This document shows, piece after piece, positions 28,017-37,719 of a DNA stretch of 64,000 nt. Positions within the stretch are counted from its first letter, which is position 1; the number at the start of each line of letters is the position of its first letter. This stretch comes from Pseudotabrizicola formosa (GTDB lineage: Bacteria > Pseudomonadota > Alphaproteobacteria > Rhodobacterales > Rhodobacteraceae): assembly GCF_002900965.1 (NCBI RefSeq), contig NZ_PJOM01000002.1:62001-126000 (forward strand). Direction: 5' to 3'. The translations under genes were made by a program, and so were the position numbers. The notes beneath the pieces are model-generated. The model saw nothing but the letters and a program-made list of their open reading frames with translations. It was not told the DNA's origin and did not search any database.

Positions 28017-30410
28017 TCACGCCAGCCCTGCCGCCTCCATCAGCCGCCGTGCCGCGTCTTCGGCCAGCCGTTCGCGGCCCATGCCCTGCACCGGGATGCG
28101 GCCGGGCTCCAGAAACAGGGGCGCGGAGAGCGGTGACAGGCGGGGCAGGCGGCGGGTCTCGATCCGGCCCGCGACGCGGGTCAGCATCTCTTCGATGCGG
28201 GAAAAGTCGATCAGCCCGCGCATCGCCTCTTCGCGGGTGATTTGCAGCAGCAGGTGGTCGGGGTCGTATTTGCGCAAGGTGTCATAGAGGATATCGGAGG
28301 AGAAGGTGGCCTGCCGCCCGGATTTGCGGCGGCCCTGATGGCTGCGTTCGATCAGGCCCGCGATGATGGCGCTGGCGCGGAAGGTGCGCTTCATGACCGC
28401 ATTGCCCGCGAGCCAGGTTTCTAGCCCCTCTTGCAACGCCTGCAGGTCGAACAGGGGGGCGGCGTCCTGCACGGCGTCGATGCCCCAGATCAGGGTGGCG
28501 TAATCGGTGGCGACAAAGCCAAGCGGGGCAAGGCCCGCCTCTTCCATCGTCTTGGTCAGCAAGAGGCCAAGGGTTTGCTGCGCGTTGCGGCCGGCAAAGC
28601 CGTAGACCACCAGATGCTCGCGCCCGTCATGCGGGAAGCTTTCGCAGAGCAGGGTGTCCGTATCGGGCAGGCGCGACACCTCGCGTTGCAGGGACAACCA
28701 CTGCGCGGTATGGGCGGGCAGGTCGGGCCAGCTGGATTGCTGGAATATGTCAAGAATCCGCTGGGTGAGCAGGGTGGAGGTGGCAAATTTTGTGCCATTG
28801 AACACCGCGACCTTGGGGTCGCGGCCCGGCTGGTTGGTGACCTCGACCGTCATCTCGCGCAAGCCTTCATAGCGCACGACCTGCCCGCCGATCAGGAACG
28901 TGTCGCCGGGGGTCAGGGTGGCGGCGAAGGCCTCTTCCACCTCGCCCAGCGGTGTGCCCCCGGTGCGGTTTTTCAGGCGGACCTTGAGGGTTTCGGTGTC
29001 GATGATGGTGCCAAGGTTCTGGCGGATCACGGCAGCCGCGCGCGGGTCGCGCAAGGCCCAGAGGCCGCTGGTCTGTTTCAGGCGCTGCCAGCGGTCATAG
29101 GCGCGCAGGGCGTAGCCGCCGGTGGCGACGAAATCGAGCGTGGCGTCAAAGGCGGGGCGGGTCAGGGCGGCGTAGGGGCCGGCGGTGAGAACTTCGGCAT
29201 AGAGGCGATCGGCGTCGAAGGGGCCGGCGCAGGCGGTCAGCAGGATGTGCTGGCACAAGACGTCGCGCGGGCCGGGGCCGCGCGGCTCGCCATCCAGCGT
29301 GCCGTCGCGCACGGCATCAAGCGCGGCTTTGCATTCCACCACCTCAAAGCGGTTGGCGGGCAGCAGCAGCGCCTTGGAGGGCGCGTTGTAGCGGTGGTTG
29401 GCGCGGCCGATGCGCTGGACAAGGCGTTTGACGTTCTTGGGCGCGCCAACCTGAATCACCAGATCGACATCGCCCCAGTCGATGCCAAGGTCGAGGCTTC
29501 CGGTGCAGACGATGGCGCGCAAGGCGCCAGCGACCATGGCGGCCTCGACCCGTTCGCGCTGTTCGCGCGACAGGCTGCCGTGGTGGATGCCGATGGGCAG
29601 GTCTGCGGTATTGGCCAGCCACAGGTCGCGGAAGAACAGTTCGGCCTGCGCGCGGGTGTTGTGGAAGATGAGGGTGGTGCGGTGCTGCGCCACCTGTTCC
29701 AGAATGGCGGCCATGGCATAGCGCCCGCCACCGCCCGCCCAAGGCGGGGCCGTGTCGGTTTCCAGCATCTGGATATCGGGCGGTGGGCCGGGGTCGGCCA
29801 GCAGGATGCCGGTCTCGGGGGCGAGAAAGCGGGCCAGGGCCGGCGGGTCTTCGACCGTGGCCGACAGGCCGACGCGGCGCAGCGTTGGTGACAGCGTTTG
29901 CAGGCGGGCGAGCAGCAGCGTCATCTGATCGCCGCGTTTGGATTCGGCCAGGGCGTGGAGTTCATCCAGAATAACCCGTTGCAGCCCGGCAAAGATACGT
30001 GGGGCATCTTCGTAGGACAGAAGGAGGGCGAGGGATTCCGGCGTGGTCAGCAAGATGTGCGGCGGGTCGGCGCGCTGGCGGCGGCGCTGGGTATAGGTGG
30101 TGTCGCCGGTGCGGTCCTCGACCCGGATGGGCAGGTTTGCGCCCTCGATGGGGGTGCGCAGGTTGCGGCGGATGTCGGCGGCAAGCGCCTTGAGCGGCGA
30201 GATATAGAGGGTGTGCAGGCCCTTGGCGGGGCTCTCGGTCAGCTCGGCAAGGGTGGGCAGGAAGCCTGCCAGCGTCTTGCCGCCCCCGGTGGGCGCGATC
30301 AGCAGGGTGGCCGGGGCCTCGGCGCGGGCCAGCATCTCCCACTGATGCGGGTGCAGGGTCCAGCCCTTGGCGGCGAACCAGTCTGACAATGCGGCGGGGA
30401 GGCGGTTCAT
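28017..30410 (-). CDS. Ligase-associated DEXH-box DNA helicase (Lhr-like)
   Basis: The 797-residue superfamily 2 helicase matches the ligase-associated damage response type. It has the Q-motif region HPHQWEMLARAE, Walker A APTGGGKT (about 39-46), the DEXH box ILDELHALAESKRGDQ, SATVEDP, and in the second RecA domain IGHNTRAQ-like FHNTRAQAELFF and QRIGRANHRYN. A winged-helix and DUF4145-like C-terminal part follows. It is the upstream partner of pdeM. It diverges from the YmdB-type gene with about 98 bases between starts. Confidence 0.9.
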   Translation of the reverse strand: MNRLPAALSDWFAAKGWTLHPHQWEMLARAEAPATLLIAPTGGGKTLAGFLPTLAELTESPAKGLHTLYISPLKALAADIRRNLRTPIEGANLPIRVEDRTGDTTYTQRRRQRADPPHILLTTPESLALLLSYEDAPRIFAGLQRVILDELHALAESKRGDQMTLLLARLQTLSPTLRRVGLSATVEDPPALARFLAPETGILLADPGPPPDIQMLETDTAPPWAGGGGRYAMAAILEQVAQHRTTLIFHNTRAQAELFFRDLWLANTADLPIGIHHGSLSREQRERVEAAMVAGALRAIVCTGSLDLGIDWGDVDLVIQVGAPKNVKRLVQRIGRANHRYNAPSKALLLPANRFEVVECKAALDAVRDGTLDGEPRGPGPRDVLCQHILLTACAGPFDADRLYAEVLTAGPYAALTRPAFDATLDFVATGGYALRAYDRWQRLKQTSGLWALRDPRAAAVIRQNLGTIIDTETLKVRLKNRTGGTPLGEVEEAFAATLTPGDTFLIGGQVVRYEGLREMTVEVTNQPGRDPKVAVFNGTKFATSTLLTQRILDIFQQSSWPDLPAHTAQWLSLQREVSRLPDTDTLLCESFPHDGREHLVVYGFAGRNAQQTLGLLLTKTMEEAGLAPLGFVATDYATLIWGIDAVQDAAPLFDLQALQEGLETWLAGNAVMKRTFRASAIIAGLIERSHQGRRKSGRQATFSSDILYDTLRKYDPDHLLLQITREEAMRGLIDFSRIEEMLTRVAGRIETRRLPRLSPLSAPLFLEPGRIPVQGMGRERLAEDAARRLMEAAGLA

Positions 30411-30508
30411 TCTCGCAAGGTAGCCGTGTGGGGTGCCGCGTCAACCGGGCGCAGGGACCGCTGCGATTTTGCTTGAAGGGCCGTGCTGCGGGGCTTAACC
30501 GGAGGGGC

Positions 30509-31321
30509 ATGCGAATGCTTTTCCTTGGCGATGTGATGGGCCGGACCGGGCGCGCGGCGATTGCCGAGCGGTTGCCGGGGCTGCGGCTGGAATGGAACCT
30601 CGATTTCGTGGTGGTGAACGGCGAGAATGCGTCTTCGGGGGCGGGTCTGACGCCGGAGCACGCGAAACTTCTGCTGGGGGCCGGGGCGGATTGTGTCACG
30701 CTTGGCGATCATGCCTTTGACCAGAAGGACATGCTGAGCTTCATCGAGCAGGAACCGCGGATCATCCGGCCGATCAATTTCAGCAAGGTCGCGCCGGGCA
30801 AGGGGTGGCGGGTGTTCACCGCGACCCAGGGGCGCAAGGTGCTGGTGGCGCAGGTGCTGGGGCAGGTGTTCATGAAGCGCCCGTTCGACGACCCGTTTTC
30901 CGCCATCGAACAGGTGCTGAAGTCGCATCCGATGGGCGGCATGGTGCAGGCTGCACTCGTCGATGTGCATGCCGAGGCCACGTCTGAGAAGATGGCGATG
31001 GGGCATTGGTGCGACGGGCAGGCCAGCCTTGTGGTGGGCACCCATACCCATGTGCCCACGGGGGATGCGCAGATCTTGGCTGGGGGCACCGGCTATCTGA
31101 CCGACGCCGGAATGTGTGGCGACTATAATTCCGTGATCGGGATGGAAAAGCTGGAGCCGTTGCGCCGCTTTATCACCGGCATGCCGAAGGCGCGGTTTGA
31201 ACCGGCGGGCGGGCCGGCCACGCTGTCGGGGGTGTATGTGGAAACCGATGACCGCACCGGCAAGGCGGTAAAGCTGCGGATGATCCGGCTTGGCGGGCGG
31301 CTGGAAGAGGCGCTGCCTTGA
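30509..31321 (+). CDS. YmdB family metallophosphoesterase
   Basis: The family contains 2',3'-cyclic nucleotide phosphodiesterases (Bacillus YmdB, Deinococcus DR1281). The 270 residues have the metal-binding sites FLGDVMGRTGR (Asp8), VVVNGENASSG (Glu39, Asn40), TLGDHAFDQ, and GTHTHVPTGDAQIL. GGAGGGG lies just before the ATGs at 30509 and 30515. The first is chosen by alignment with the usual MRILFLGD opening. Its stop overlaps the TTG start of the next transporter gene. Confidence 0.92.
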   Translation: MRMLFLGDVMGRTGRAAIAERLPGLRLEWNLDFVVVNGENASSGAGLTPEHAKLLLGAGADCVTLGDHAFDQKDMLSFIEQEPRIIRPINFSKVAPGKGWRVFTATQGRKVLVAQVLGQVFMKRPFDDPFSAIEQVLKSHPMGGMVQAALVDVHAEATSEKMAMGHWCDGQASLVVGTHTHVPTGDAQILAGGTGYLTDAGMCGDYNSVIGMEKLEPLRRFITGMPKARFEPAGGPATLSGVYVETDDRTGKAVKLRMIRLGGRLEEALP

Positions 31322-32220
31322 GCGACCACCGGCTGTTTGCCCTTGTGCTGATGGCGCTTGGTCTTGGCTGGGGGCTGACGCAGCCCTTGGGCAAGCTTGC
31401 GACCAGCACCGGCTATCAGCCGTTCGGATTGATCTTCTGGCAATTGGTGATCTGCACGATGGTGCTGGGGGCGCTGTCGCTGGCACGGGGCAAAGGGCTG
31501 GTGGTCACCCGCGACGCGCTGATCTTTGCACTGGTGGTGGCGGTGCTGGGCACGCTGGTGCCCAATGCGACATTCTACACCAGCATTCAGCACCTGCCGT
31601 CGGGGATCATGTCGATCCTGATTTCGGCGGTGCCGATCCTGTCTTTTCCCATCGCGCTGGCGCTGGGCATGGACCGGTTTTCGCTGCGGCGGATTGCCGG
31701 GCTGGGGCTGGGGCTGGTTGGGGTGGCGATGATTGCGGCCCCGGGTGCGGGCTTGCCGGGGCATCTGCTGGTGTTTCTGCCGCTGGCGCTGGTGGGGCCA
31801 CTGTTTTATGCGCTGGAGGCCAATTACGTCGCCCGCGCCGGGACCGGCGGGATGGATGCGGTGCAGGCGATGTTCATGGCCAGTCTGGTGGGGGTGGTGC
31901 TGTGCCTGCCGGTCACGCTTGCAACGGGGCAGTGGATTGACCCGCGCGGGAACTGGGCCGCGCCGGAATGGGCGCTGGTCGGGTCCAGCGTGGTGCATGC
32001 GCTGTGCTATGCGGGCTATGTCTGGCTGGCCGCACGCGCAGGGGCGGTTTTTGCGGCACAATGCTCGTATCTGGTCACCGGGGCCGGGGTGATCTGGGCG
32101 ATGCTGCTGCTGGGCGAGCGGTTGCAGCCCCTGGTCTGGGTTGCGCTTGTGGTGGTGCTGTCGGGCGTGGCATTGGTGCGGCCAAGGGCTGCCGCCCTGC
32201 GCGTGGAACAGGAGGCGTGA
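31318..32220 (+). CDS. EamA/DMT family transporter
   Basis: This is a 300-residue inner-membrane carrier of the drug/metabolite transporter superfamily with about ten membrane segments in two EamA halves. The second half contains the typical LVGPLFYALEANYVARAG and a C-terminal LLLGERLQPLVWVALVVVLSGVAL. The substrate is unknown. The start is a TTG that overlaps the TGA of the YmdB-type gene. Its own TGA overlaps the ATG of the next transporter, so the three genes are translationally coupled. Confidence 0.9.
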   Translation: MSDHRLFALVLMALGLGWGLTQPLGKLATSTGYQPFGLIFWQLVICTMVLGALSLARGKGLVVTRDALIFALVVAVLGTLVPNATFYTSIQHLPSGIMSILISAVPILSFPIALALGMDRFSLRRIAGLGLGLVGVAMIAAPGAGLPGHLLVFLPLALVGPLFYALEANYVARAGTGGMDAVQAMFMASLVGVVLCLPVTLATGQWIDPRGNWAAPEWALVGSSVVHALCYAGYVWLAARAGAVFAAQCSYLVTGAGVIWAMLLLGERLQPLVWVALVVVLSGVALVRPRAAALRVEQEA

Positions 32221-33998
32221 TGCTGGGGATCGAGCTGGATCAGGCGGTGCAGGCCTATGTCGCGCTGGCGATTCTGGCGGGCATGCTGATGCTGTTCGTG
32301 CGCGAAACCTATCCGGTCGAGGTGACGGCGATCGGCGGGGCCTGCCTGATGCTGGCGCTGGGCATCCTGCCGCAGGCCGATGCGGTAAGCGCCTTGTCGA
32401 ACGCGGCACCCTGGACGATTGCGGCGATGTTCATCATTGCCGGCGGTCTGGTGCGGACGGGCGCGCTGGACACAGCCACGCAATATGCGCTGCGCTATGT
32501 GAAGACGCATCCGAAATCATCGCTGGTGGTGATCGCGCTGGGCGTGATTGCGATGTCGGCCTTCATGAACAACACACCCATCGTGGTGGTGATGATCCCG
32601 GTGTTCATGCAGATTGCCCGGCAGCTGGCGCTGTCGCCGTCCAAGCTGATGATCCCGCTGTCCTACCTCGCGATTTTCGGCGGCACGATCACGCTGATCG
32701 GCACCTCGACCAATATCGTCGTGGACGGGGTGGCGCGCGAGCGGGGGCTGGAGCCGTTCGGCATTTTCGAGATCACGCCGCTGGGCATAGCCGCATCGCT
32801 GGTCGGACTGACTTACCTCGCGCTGTTCACCAAACGTCTGTTGCCCGACCGCGACAGCATGGCGATGATGCTGTCAGACCGCAGCCAGATGAAGTTCTTT
32901 ACCGAGGTGGTGGTGCCCGAGGACAGCCCGATCATCGGGCAAAAGGTTGATGCCGTGGGCCTGTTCAAGCGTGACAACATGCGCGTCGTCGATGTGCTGC
33001 GCGGCGATGCGTCCTTGCGGCGTGAACTGGCCGGGGTGGAGCTTGCCCTGGGCGACCGGGTGGTGCTGCGCACGCCGATGTCCGAGGTGCTGGCGCTGCA
33101 GGAGTCGAAAGAGCTGCGGATGGTGGACAAGCTGTCCTCGGTCCAGACCACGACCGTTGAGGTGCTGATCACACCCGGCTGCGCGATGGTGGGGCGGTCT
33201 TTGGGCAGCCTGCGGTTGCGGCGGCGCTACGGTGTCTATCCGCTGGCGGTGCACCGCAAGAACCAGAACATCGGCCGGCAGCTGGATGATCTGGTGGTGC
33301 AGATCGGCGATACCCTGCTGCTGGAAGGCGCGCCCGGCGACATCCGGCGGCTGGCGACAGAGATGGATGTGGTCAATATCTCGGAACCGTCGGACCGGGC
33401 CTACCGCCGCACCAAGGCGCCCATCGTGGTGCTGGTGCTGGCGGCGGTGGTCGGCTTGTCGGCGCTGAACGTGGCCCCGATCCTGATGCTGGCGATGATC
33501 GGCGTGGCCGTGGTGCTGGTGACGCGCTGCATCGATGCGGATGAGGCCTTCGGCTTTGTCGATGGCCGGTTGATGGCGCTGATCTTTGCGATGCTGGCGG
33601 TGGGGGCGGGGCTGGACCATTCCGGCGCGGTGGAGCTGATTGTGGGCTGGATCGCGCCCGTCATGCAGGGGCTGCCGCCCTTCATGCTGATCTTTGTGGT
33701 CTATGCGCTGACCTCGGTGCTGACCGAGATCGTGTCGAACAATGCGGTGGCGGTGATTCTGACCCCGATTGTGATCGGGCTGGCGGCGCAGATCGGGGTT
33801 GATCCGCGCCCCTTTGTGGTGGCAGTGATGTTTGGGGCCTCGGCCTCGTTCGCCACGCCGATCGGGTATCAGACGAACACGCTGGTTTATGGGCCCGGAG
33901 GCTATCGGTTCAGCGATTTTCTGCGGATCGGCGTGCCGCTGAATATCGTGATGATGGTGGGGATCTCGGCCTTGATTCCGCTGTTCTTTCCGTTCTGA
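32220..33998 (+). CDS. SLC13 family permease with two TrkA-C domains
   Basis: The 592-residue protein has an N-terminal membrane half with the signature MNNTPIVVVMIPVF (near residue 117) and FGGTITLIGTSTNIVVDG. A central cytoplasmic insert of about 200 residues looks like two RCK/TrkA-C regulatory domains (FTEVVVPEDSPIIGQKV, then VLITPGCAMVGRSLGSLRLR). A C-terminal membrane half ends with ASASFATPIGYQTNTLVYGPG. This architecture is usual for dicarboxylate, sulfate or related anion carriers. The exact substrate cannot be read from sequence. The ATG overlaps the preceding stop (TGATG). Confidence 0.92.
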   Translation: MLGIELDQAVQAYVALAILAGMLMLFVRETYPVEVTAIGGACLMLALGILPQADAVSALSNAAPWTIAAMFIIAGGLVRTGALDTATQYALRYVKTHPKSSLVVIALGVIAMSAFMNNTPIVVVMIPVFMQIARQLALSPSKLMIPLSYLAIFGGTITLIGTSTNIVVDGVARERGLEPFGIFEITPLGIAASLVGLTYLALFTKRLLPDRDSMAMMLSDRSQMKFFTEVVVPEDSPIIGQKVDAVGLFKRDNMRVVDVLRGDASLRRELAGVELALGDRVVLRTPMSEVLALQESKELRMVDKLSSVQTTTVEVLITPGCAMVGRSLGSLRLRRRYGVYPLAVHRKNQNIGRQLDDLVVQIGDTLLLEGAPGDIRRLATEMDVVNISEPSDRAYRRTKAPIVVLVLAAVVGLSALNVAPILMLAMIGVAVVLVTRCIDADEAFGFVDGRLMALIFAMLAVGAGLDHSGAVELIVGWIAPVMQGLPPFMLIFVVYALTSVLTEIVSNNAVAVILTPIVIGLAAQIGVDPRPFVVAVMFGASASFATPIGYQTNTLVYGPGGYRFSDFLRIGVPLNIVMMVGISALIPLFFPF

Positions 33999-34055
33999 AG
34001 GAGCGTTTTATGCCTGTGTTTCCTCTCTGCCCAGCCGATCTGTGGGTTTGACGCC

Positions 34056-35414
34056 ATGGCACCGAAATTCGGGACAAGCGGGTTGCGCGGGCTGGTGACA
34101 GAGCTGACGCCGGATCTGGTGGCGGATTACACCCGCAGCTTTCTGGCAACATGTCCGGTGGGCACAGGTCTGTGGGTCGGGCGCGATTTGCGCGCGAGTT
34201 CGCCGTTGCTGGCCGAGGGGGTGATCGCGGCGGCGCGGGGCGAAGGGGTGACGGTGACCGATTGCGGGGCGGTGCCGACGCCGGCGCTGGCGATGGCCTC
34301 GATGGCGGCGGGGGCGGCAGCGGTGATGGTGACGGGCAGCCATATCCCGGCAGATCGCAACGGATTGAAATTCTACGTGCCGGGCGGTGAGATCACCAAG
34401 GCAGAGGAGGCGGCCATTCTGGGCGGCCTTGGCCGCGACCCGGCGGGTCTGACGGCCCCGCGCCGCAACTCGTTCGAGATCAGCGGCGACTGGGCGGCGC
34501 GGTATCGCGGCGCGTTCGGGCGCTGCCTGGACGGGATGAAGGTGGGGGTCTGGGCCCATTCTGCGGTCAGCCGTGCCGGACTTGTCGCCTGTCTGGAAGC
34601 TTTGGGCGCGCAGCTGGTGGTGCTTGGCCCGTCGGAGGTGTTCGTGCCGGTCGATACCGAAGCGGTGCCGGCGGAGGTGCGGGCGCAGTTGCCGGGCTGG
34701 GTGCGGGGGCTGGATGCGGTTGTGTCCACCGATGGCGATGGCGACCGGCCCCTGGTGGCCGATGCCGCGGGCCGCATTGTGCCGGGCGATGTGCTGGGCC
34801 AGATCACGGCGGCGCTGGTGGGGGCGGAAACGGTTGTCACCACCGTATCGGCCAATAGCGGGGTGGATCTGTCGGGCCGGTTCGGGCGGGTCATCCGCAC
34901 GCGGATCGGATCGCCCTATGTGATTGCCGCGATGGAGGCGGCCGGGGGGCGTGTGGTCGGCTATGAACCCAATGGCGGCTTTCTGCTGGGATTTGACGCG
35001 GCGGGGCCCTGGGGGCCGTTGCCGCGGCTGATGACCCGCGACAGCCTGCTGCCGATTGTGGCCGCGCTGATCGAGGCACGGCGCACCGGGTCGTTGGCGG
35101 CGCGGGTGGCGCTGGAACCCGCGCGCTTTACCGTGACCGACCGGTTGGAGGGGATCGCCCCCGAAGCGTCGGGCGCGCTTTTGGCGCGGCTGGGCGCGGG
35201 GGAACTGGCGGGGTTCCTCGCACCTTTGGGGCAGGTGGCGAGCGTGGACCGCAGCGACGGGCTGCGTGCCACGCTGGAGGGCGGGGCCATCGTGCATCTG
35301 CGGCCTTCGGGCAATGCGCCGGAATTCCGGGTCTATGCCGAAGCTGAGACGGTCGCGGCGGCAGAGGCGCTGATGGCGCTGGCCTTTGCGCAGGTGCGCA
35401 AGGCCCTGGCCTGA
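34056..35414 (+). CDS. Phosphohexomutase (phosphomannomutase type)
   Basis: The 452 residues belong to the alpha-D-phosphohexomutase family, interconverting hexose 6- and 1-phosphates. Key sites are FGTSGLRGLV at the N-terminus, the catalytic phosphoserine loop VTGSHIPADRNGLKFY (near residue 93), the metal loop STDGDGDRPLV (near 228), and the C-terminal phosphate loop RPSGNAPEFRVYAEA. The phosphoserine loop TGSHIP and its RNG extension suit a phosphomannomutase. It could supply mannose-1-phosphate to the ManC enzyme at the end of the window, but it is not physically linked to the polysaccharide genes. Confidence 0.92.
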   Translation: MAPKFGTSGLRGLVTELTPDLVADYTRSFLATCPVGTGLWVGRDLRASSPLLAEGVIAAARGEGVTVTDCGAVPTPALAMASMAAGAAAVMVTGSHIPADRNGLKFYVPGGEITKAEEAAILGGLGRDPAGLTAPRRNSFEISGDWAARYRGAFGRCLDGMKVGVWAHSAVSRAGLVACLEALGAQLVVLGPSEVFVPVDTEAVPAEVRAQLPGWVRGLDAVVSTDGDGDRPLVADAAGRIVPGDVLGQITAALVGAETVVTTVSANSGVDLSGRFGRVIRTRIGSPYVIAAMEAAGGRVVGYEPNGGFLLGFDAAGPWGPLPRLMTRDSLLPIVAALIEARRTGSLAARVALEPARFTVTDRLEGIAPEASGALLARLGAGELAGFLAPLGQVASVDRSDGLRATLEGGAIVHLRPSGNAPEFRVYAEAETVAAAEALMALAFAQVRKALA

Positions 35415-35483
35415 GCCTTGCAGGCGGCAGGCGGGCTGGTGTAAGGGAACCCATTACCGATCAGACGGGCAGGAGTACGGGTC

Positions 35484-36224
35484 ATGGCAGGCCATTCGAA
35501 ATGGGCGAACATCCAGCATCGCAAGGGCAAGCAGGACAAGCTGCGCTCGAAGATGTTTTCCAAGCTGGCAAAGGAAATCACCGTTGCAGCAAAGATGGGC
35601 ATGCCCGACCCCGAGATGAACCCGCGCCTGCGTCTGGCTGTCAAGGCCGCCAAGGCCGTGTCGATGCCCAAGGACGTGATCGACCGCGCCATCAAGAAAA
35701 GCCAGATGGGCGATGGTGAGGATTACACCGAAATCCGCTATGAAGGCTATGGCGTCAACGGCATTGCCATCATCGTCGAGGCGATGACCGACAACCTGAA
35801 CCGCACCGCCAGCAATGTGCGGTCCTATTTCAGCAAGGCCGGCGGCAATCTGGGCACCACCGGATCGGTCGCGCACAGCTTTGACCGGGTGGGCGAAATC
35901 TCCTATCCCGCATCTGTGGGCGATGCCGACACGGTGATGATGGCGGCGCTGGAGGCGGGGGCCGATGATGTGGAGTCCGATGAGGACGGCCACTGGATCT
36001 ATTGCCCGGTCGAGTCGCTGAACGAGGTGTCGGATGCCTTGGAAAAATCTTTGGGCGAATCGAGTGAATCCAAGCTGATCTGGAAGCCGCAGACCCTGAC
36101 CGAGGTGGATCTGGACACCGCGCAAAAGCTGATGCGGCTGATCGACATGCTGGAAGAAGATGATGACGTGCAGACGGTGACGCATAACTTTGACATTCCC
36201 GAGGATGTCGCGGCACAGTTGTAA
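35484..36224 (+). CDS. YebC/PmpR family protein
   Basis: This conserved family was described as transcriptional regulators, and some members resolve ribosome stalling on proline-rich sequence. The 246 residues begin with the highly conserved [19 protein letters not shown]. They continue with [19 protein letters not shown], then [16 protein letters not shown], and end in a typical acidic domain. GGCAGGAG precedes the ATG. It stands between the phosphohexomutase and a sulfotransferase gene on the same strand. Confidence 0.96.
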   Translation: MAGHSKWANIQHRKGKQDKLRSKMFSKLAKEITVAAKMGMPDPEMNPRLRLAVKAAKAVSMPKDVIDRAIKKSQMGDGEDYTEIRYEGYGVNGIAIIVEAMTDNLNRTASNVRSYFSKAGGNLGTTGSVAHSFDRVGEISYPASVGDADTVMMAALEAGADDVESDEDGHWIYCPVESLNEVSDALEKSLGESSESKLIWKPQTLTEVDLDTAQKLMRLIDMLEEDDDVQTVTHNFDIPEDVAAQL

Positions 36225-36309
36225 CCGGCGCTGCGCGCGACAGCGCGGGCGCTGACGGATGGGATGGTGATGCGCCGCGTTGGCGCTGTGTGTTGGTGGT
36301 GGGTGAGTG

Positions 36310-37227
36310 ATGCGACTTTCGTTCTTCAAAAAGCCGCCTGATCCCCCCAAGCCGGTTTTTCTTCTTGGTGTGGGCGCGCAGAAGGCGGCGACCACCTGGC
36401 TTTACCGCTATCTGCGCGATCATCCCTACTGTGCGATGGGGCCGATCAAGGAACAGTCGGTGTTCCAGTCCTATTACCAGCCCGACCGCTTCCGGCTGTC
36501 CGAGGTGGTCAAGATTGAGCGGCTGCGCGACCATCTGGCGGCATCGGTGCGGGGATTTCACAAGGGTGAGGCGGCGGCCGACCCTGCCGAGCTGGTGTCG
36601 CTGCTCGACAATCTGGCGATGAACCATGACATCGACCGCTATTGGGCGTCCTATCGCCTGTTGCGGGCGCAGCATCCGCAGGCCCGCCTGCTGGGGGATA
36701 TCACGCCGGAATATGCGGGGCTGACGGCGGAAAACTTCTCGGACATCCGCGCCCGCATCCTGACGGAGGGCTATGTGCCGCGCGTGGTGTTTCTGATGCG
36801 CGACCCGATCGAACGCTGTTTTTCAATGCTGCGCATGGCAGACCGCAATGCGGCGGAGGCGGGCCATGCCGTGGGGCGGCCAGCGCATGAACGCTTTGAC
36901 ACGGCGGCCAAAAGCGACTGGTGCCAGATGTACACCCGTTATGACCGGACCATGGCGGCGCTGGAGGCGGCGTTTCAACCGGAAGAACTGTTCTACGGCT
37001 TTTATGAAACCTTCCTGACGCTGGAAGAACTGGGCCGCGCCTGTGCTTTTCTGGGCATCGACCGCAGGCATCCGAACTTTGACCGGCGGGTCAACTGGTC
37101 GCCGCGCGAGGGCGATCTGGATGACGGGGCGCTGCAATCGGTCCGCGTGTTTTATGATGAGGTCTATGAGGTGTGCAAACAGCGCTTCGGGGCTGATTTC
37201 ATTGCCAGCATCTGGCGATACTGCTGA
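36310..37227 (+). CDS. Sulfotransferase family protein
   Basis: The 305-residue cytoplasmic enzyme should transfer sulfate from PAPS. The 5'-phosphosulfate loop is recognisable as GAQKAATTWLYRYL (about 22-35), resembling GAxKAGTTSL loops of carbohydrate sulfotransferases. The 3'-phosphate motif is VVFLMRDPIERCFSMLRMA (about 158-176). The acceptor is not predictable; a polysaccharide is plausible given the locus 4 kb downstream. ATG 36310 is chosen; an adjacent in-frame GTG at 36307 is possible. It lies 85 bases after the yebC-type gene. Confidence 0.85.
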   Translation: MRLSFFKKPPDPPKPVFLLGVGAQKAATTWLYRYLRDHPYCAMGPIKEQSVFQSYYQPDRFRLSEVVKIERLRDHLAASVRGFHKGEAAADPAELVSLLDNLAMNHDIDRYWASYRLLRAQHPQARLLGDITPEYAGLTAENFSDIRARILTEGYVPRVVFLMRDPIERCFSMLRMADRNAAEAGHAVGRPAHERFDTAAKSDWCQMYTRYDRTMAALEAAFQPEELFYGFYETFLTLEELGRACAFLGIDRRHPNFDRRVNWSPREGDLDDGALQSVRVFYDEVYEVCKQRFGADFIASIWRYC

Positions 37228-37429
37228 CCGGCTGGTCGGTCGCCGGGCGCGTTTTGGCCTTTCTTTTGCACCGCCCCTTGCAATTTGAGGGAAATCGGCG
37301 CAAGTTAGGGAAGCAAAGTATCTTCTCTTTCGGTCTTCTGTCTGCTTCGGCCCACAGTCACACGATCTAGACGACTCTGGGCCGGGCCATCGCATGCTGT
37401 GGATGGCAGACACTACAGGAGATCTCACG

Positions 37430-37636
37430 ATGGCCAACGGCACCGTGAAATGGTTTAACGCAACCAAAGGCTTCGGCTTCATCGCGCCAGAAGGCGGCCA
37501 GAAAGACGTGTTCGTGCACATCACCGCGCTGGAACGCGCTGGTATCCGTGCATTGAACGACGGTCAGGCTGTGACCTTCGATCTGGAACGTGACCGCAAC
37601 GGTCGCGAATCTGCGACCAATCTGGCACTGGCCTGA
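37430..37636 (+). CDS. Cold-shock protein, CspA family
   Basis: This is a 68-residue single cold-shock domain that binds single-stranded RNA and DNA. Both RNA-binding motifs are intact: RNP1 KGFGFIAP and RNP2 DVFVHI. The protein begins MANGTVKWFNATKG. The ATG follows ACAGGAGATCTC. About 200 bases of upstream non-coding DNA could form a long leader as in other cspA genes. A terminator follows. Confidence 0.97.
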   Translation: MANGTVKWFNATKGFGFIAPEGGQKDVFVHITALERAGIRALNDGQAVTFDLERDRNGRESATNLALA

Positions 37637-37670
37637 TCTGTCAGGTCTGATCCATCGGTCAGACATTTTG

Positions 37671-37706
37671 AAACGGGGGTGGCGCAAGCTGCCCCCGTTT
37701 TGCATT
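37671..37706 (+). terminator. Terminator between the cold-shock gene and argO
   Basis: AAACGGGGG (37671-37679) pairs perfectly with CCCCCGTTT (37692-37700) around a 12-base loop, and the stem runs into a short T-rich tail. The A-rich left and T-rich right arms could also help termination of argO on the other strand. Confidence 0.8.
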
Positions 37707-37719
37707 TTGCAGGAATGTG

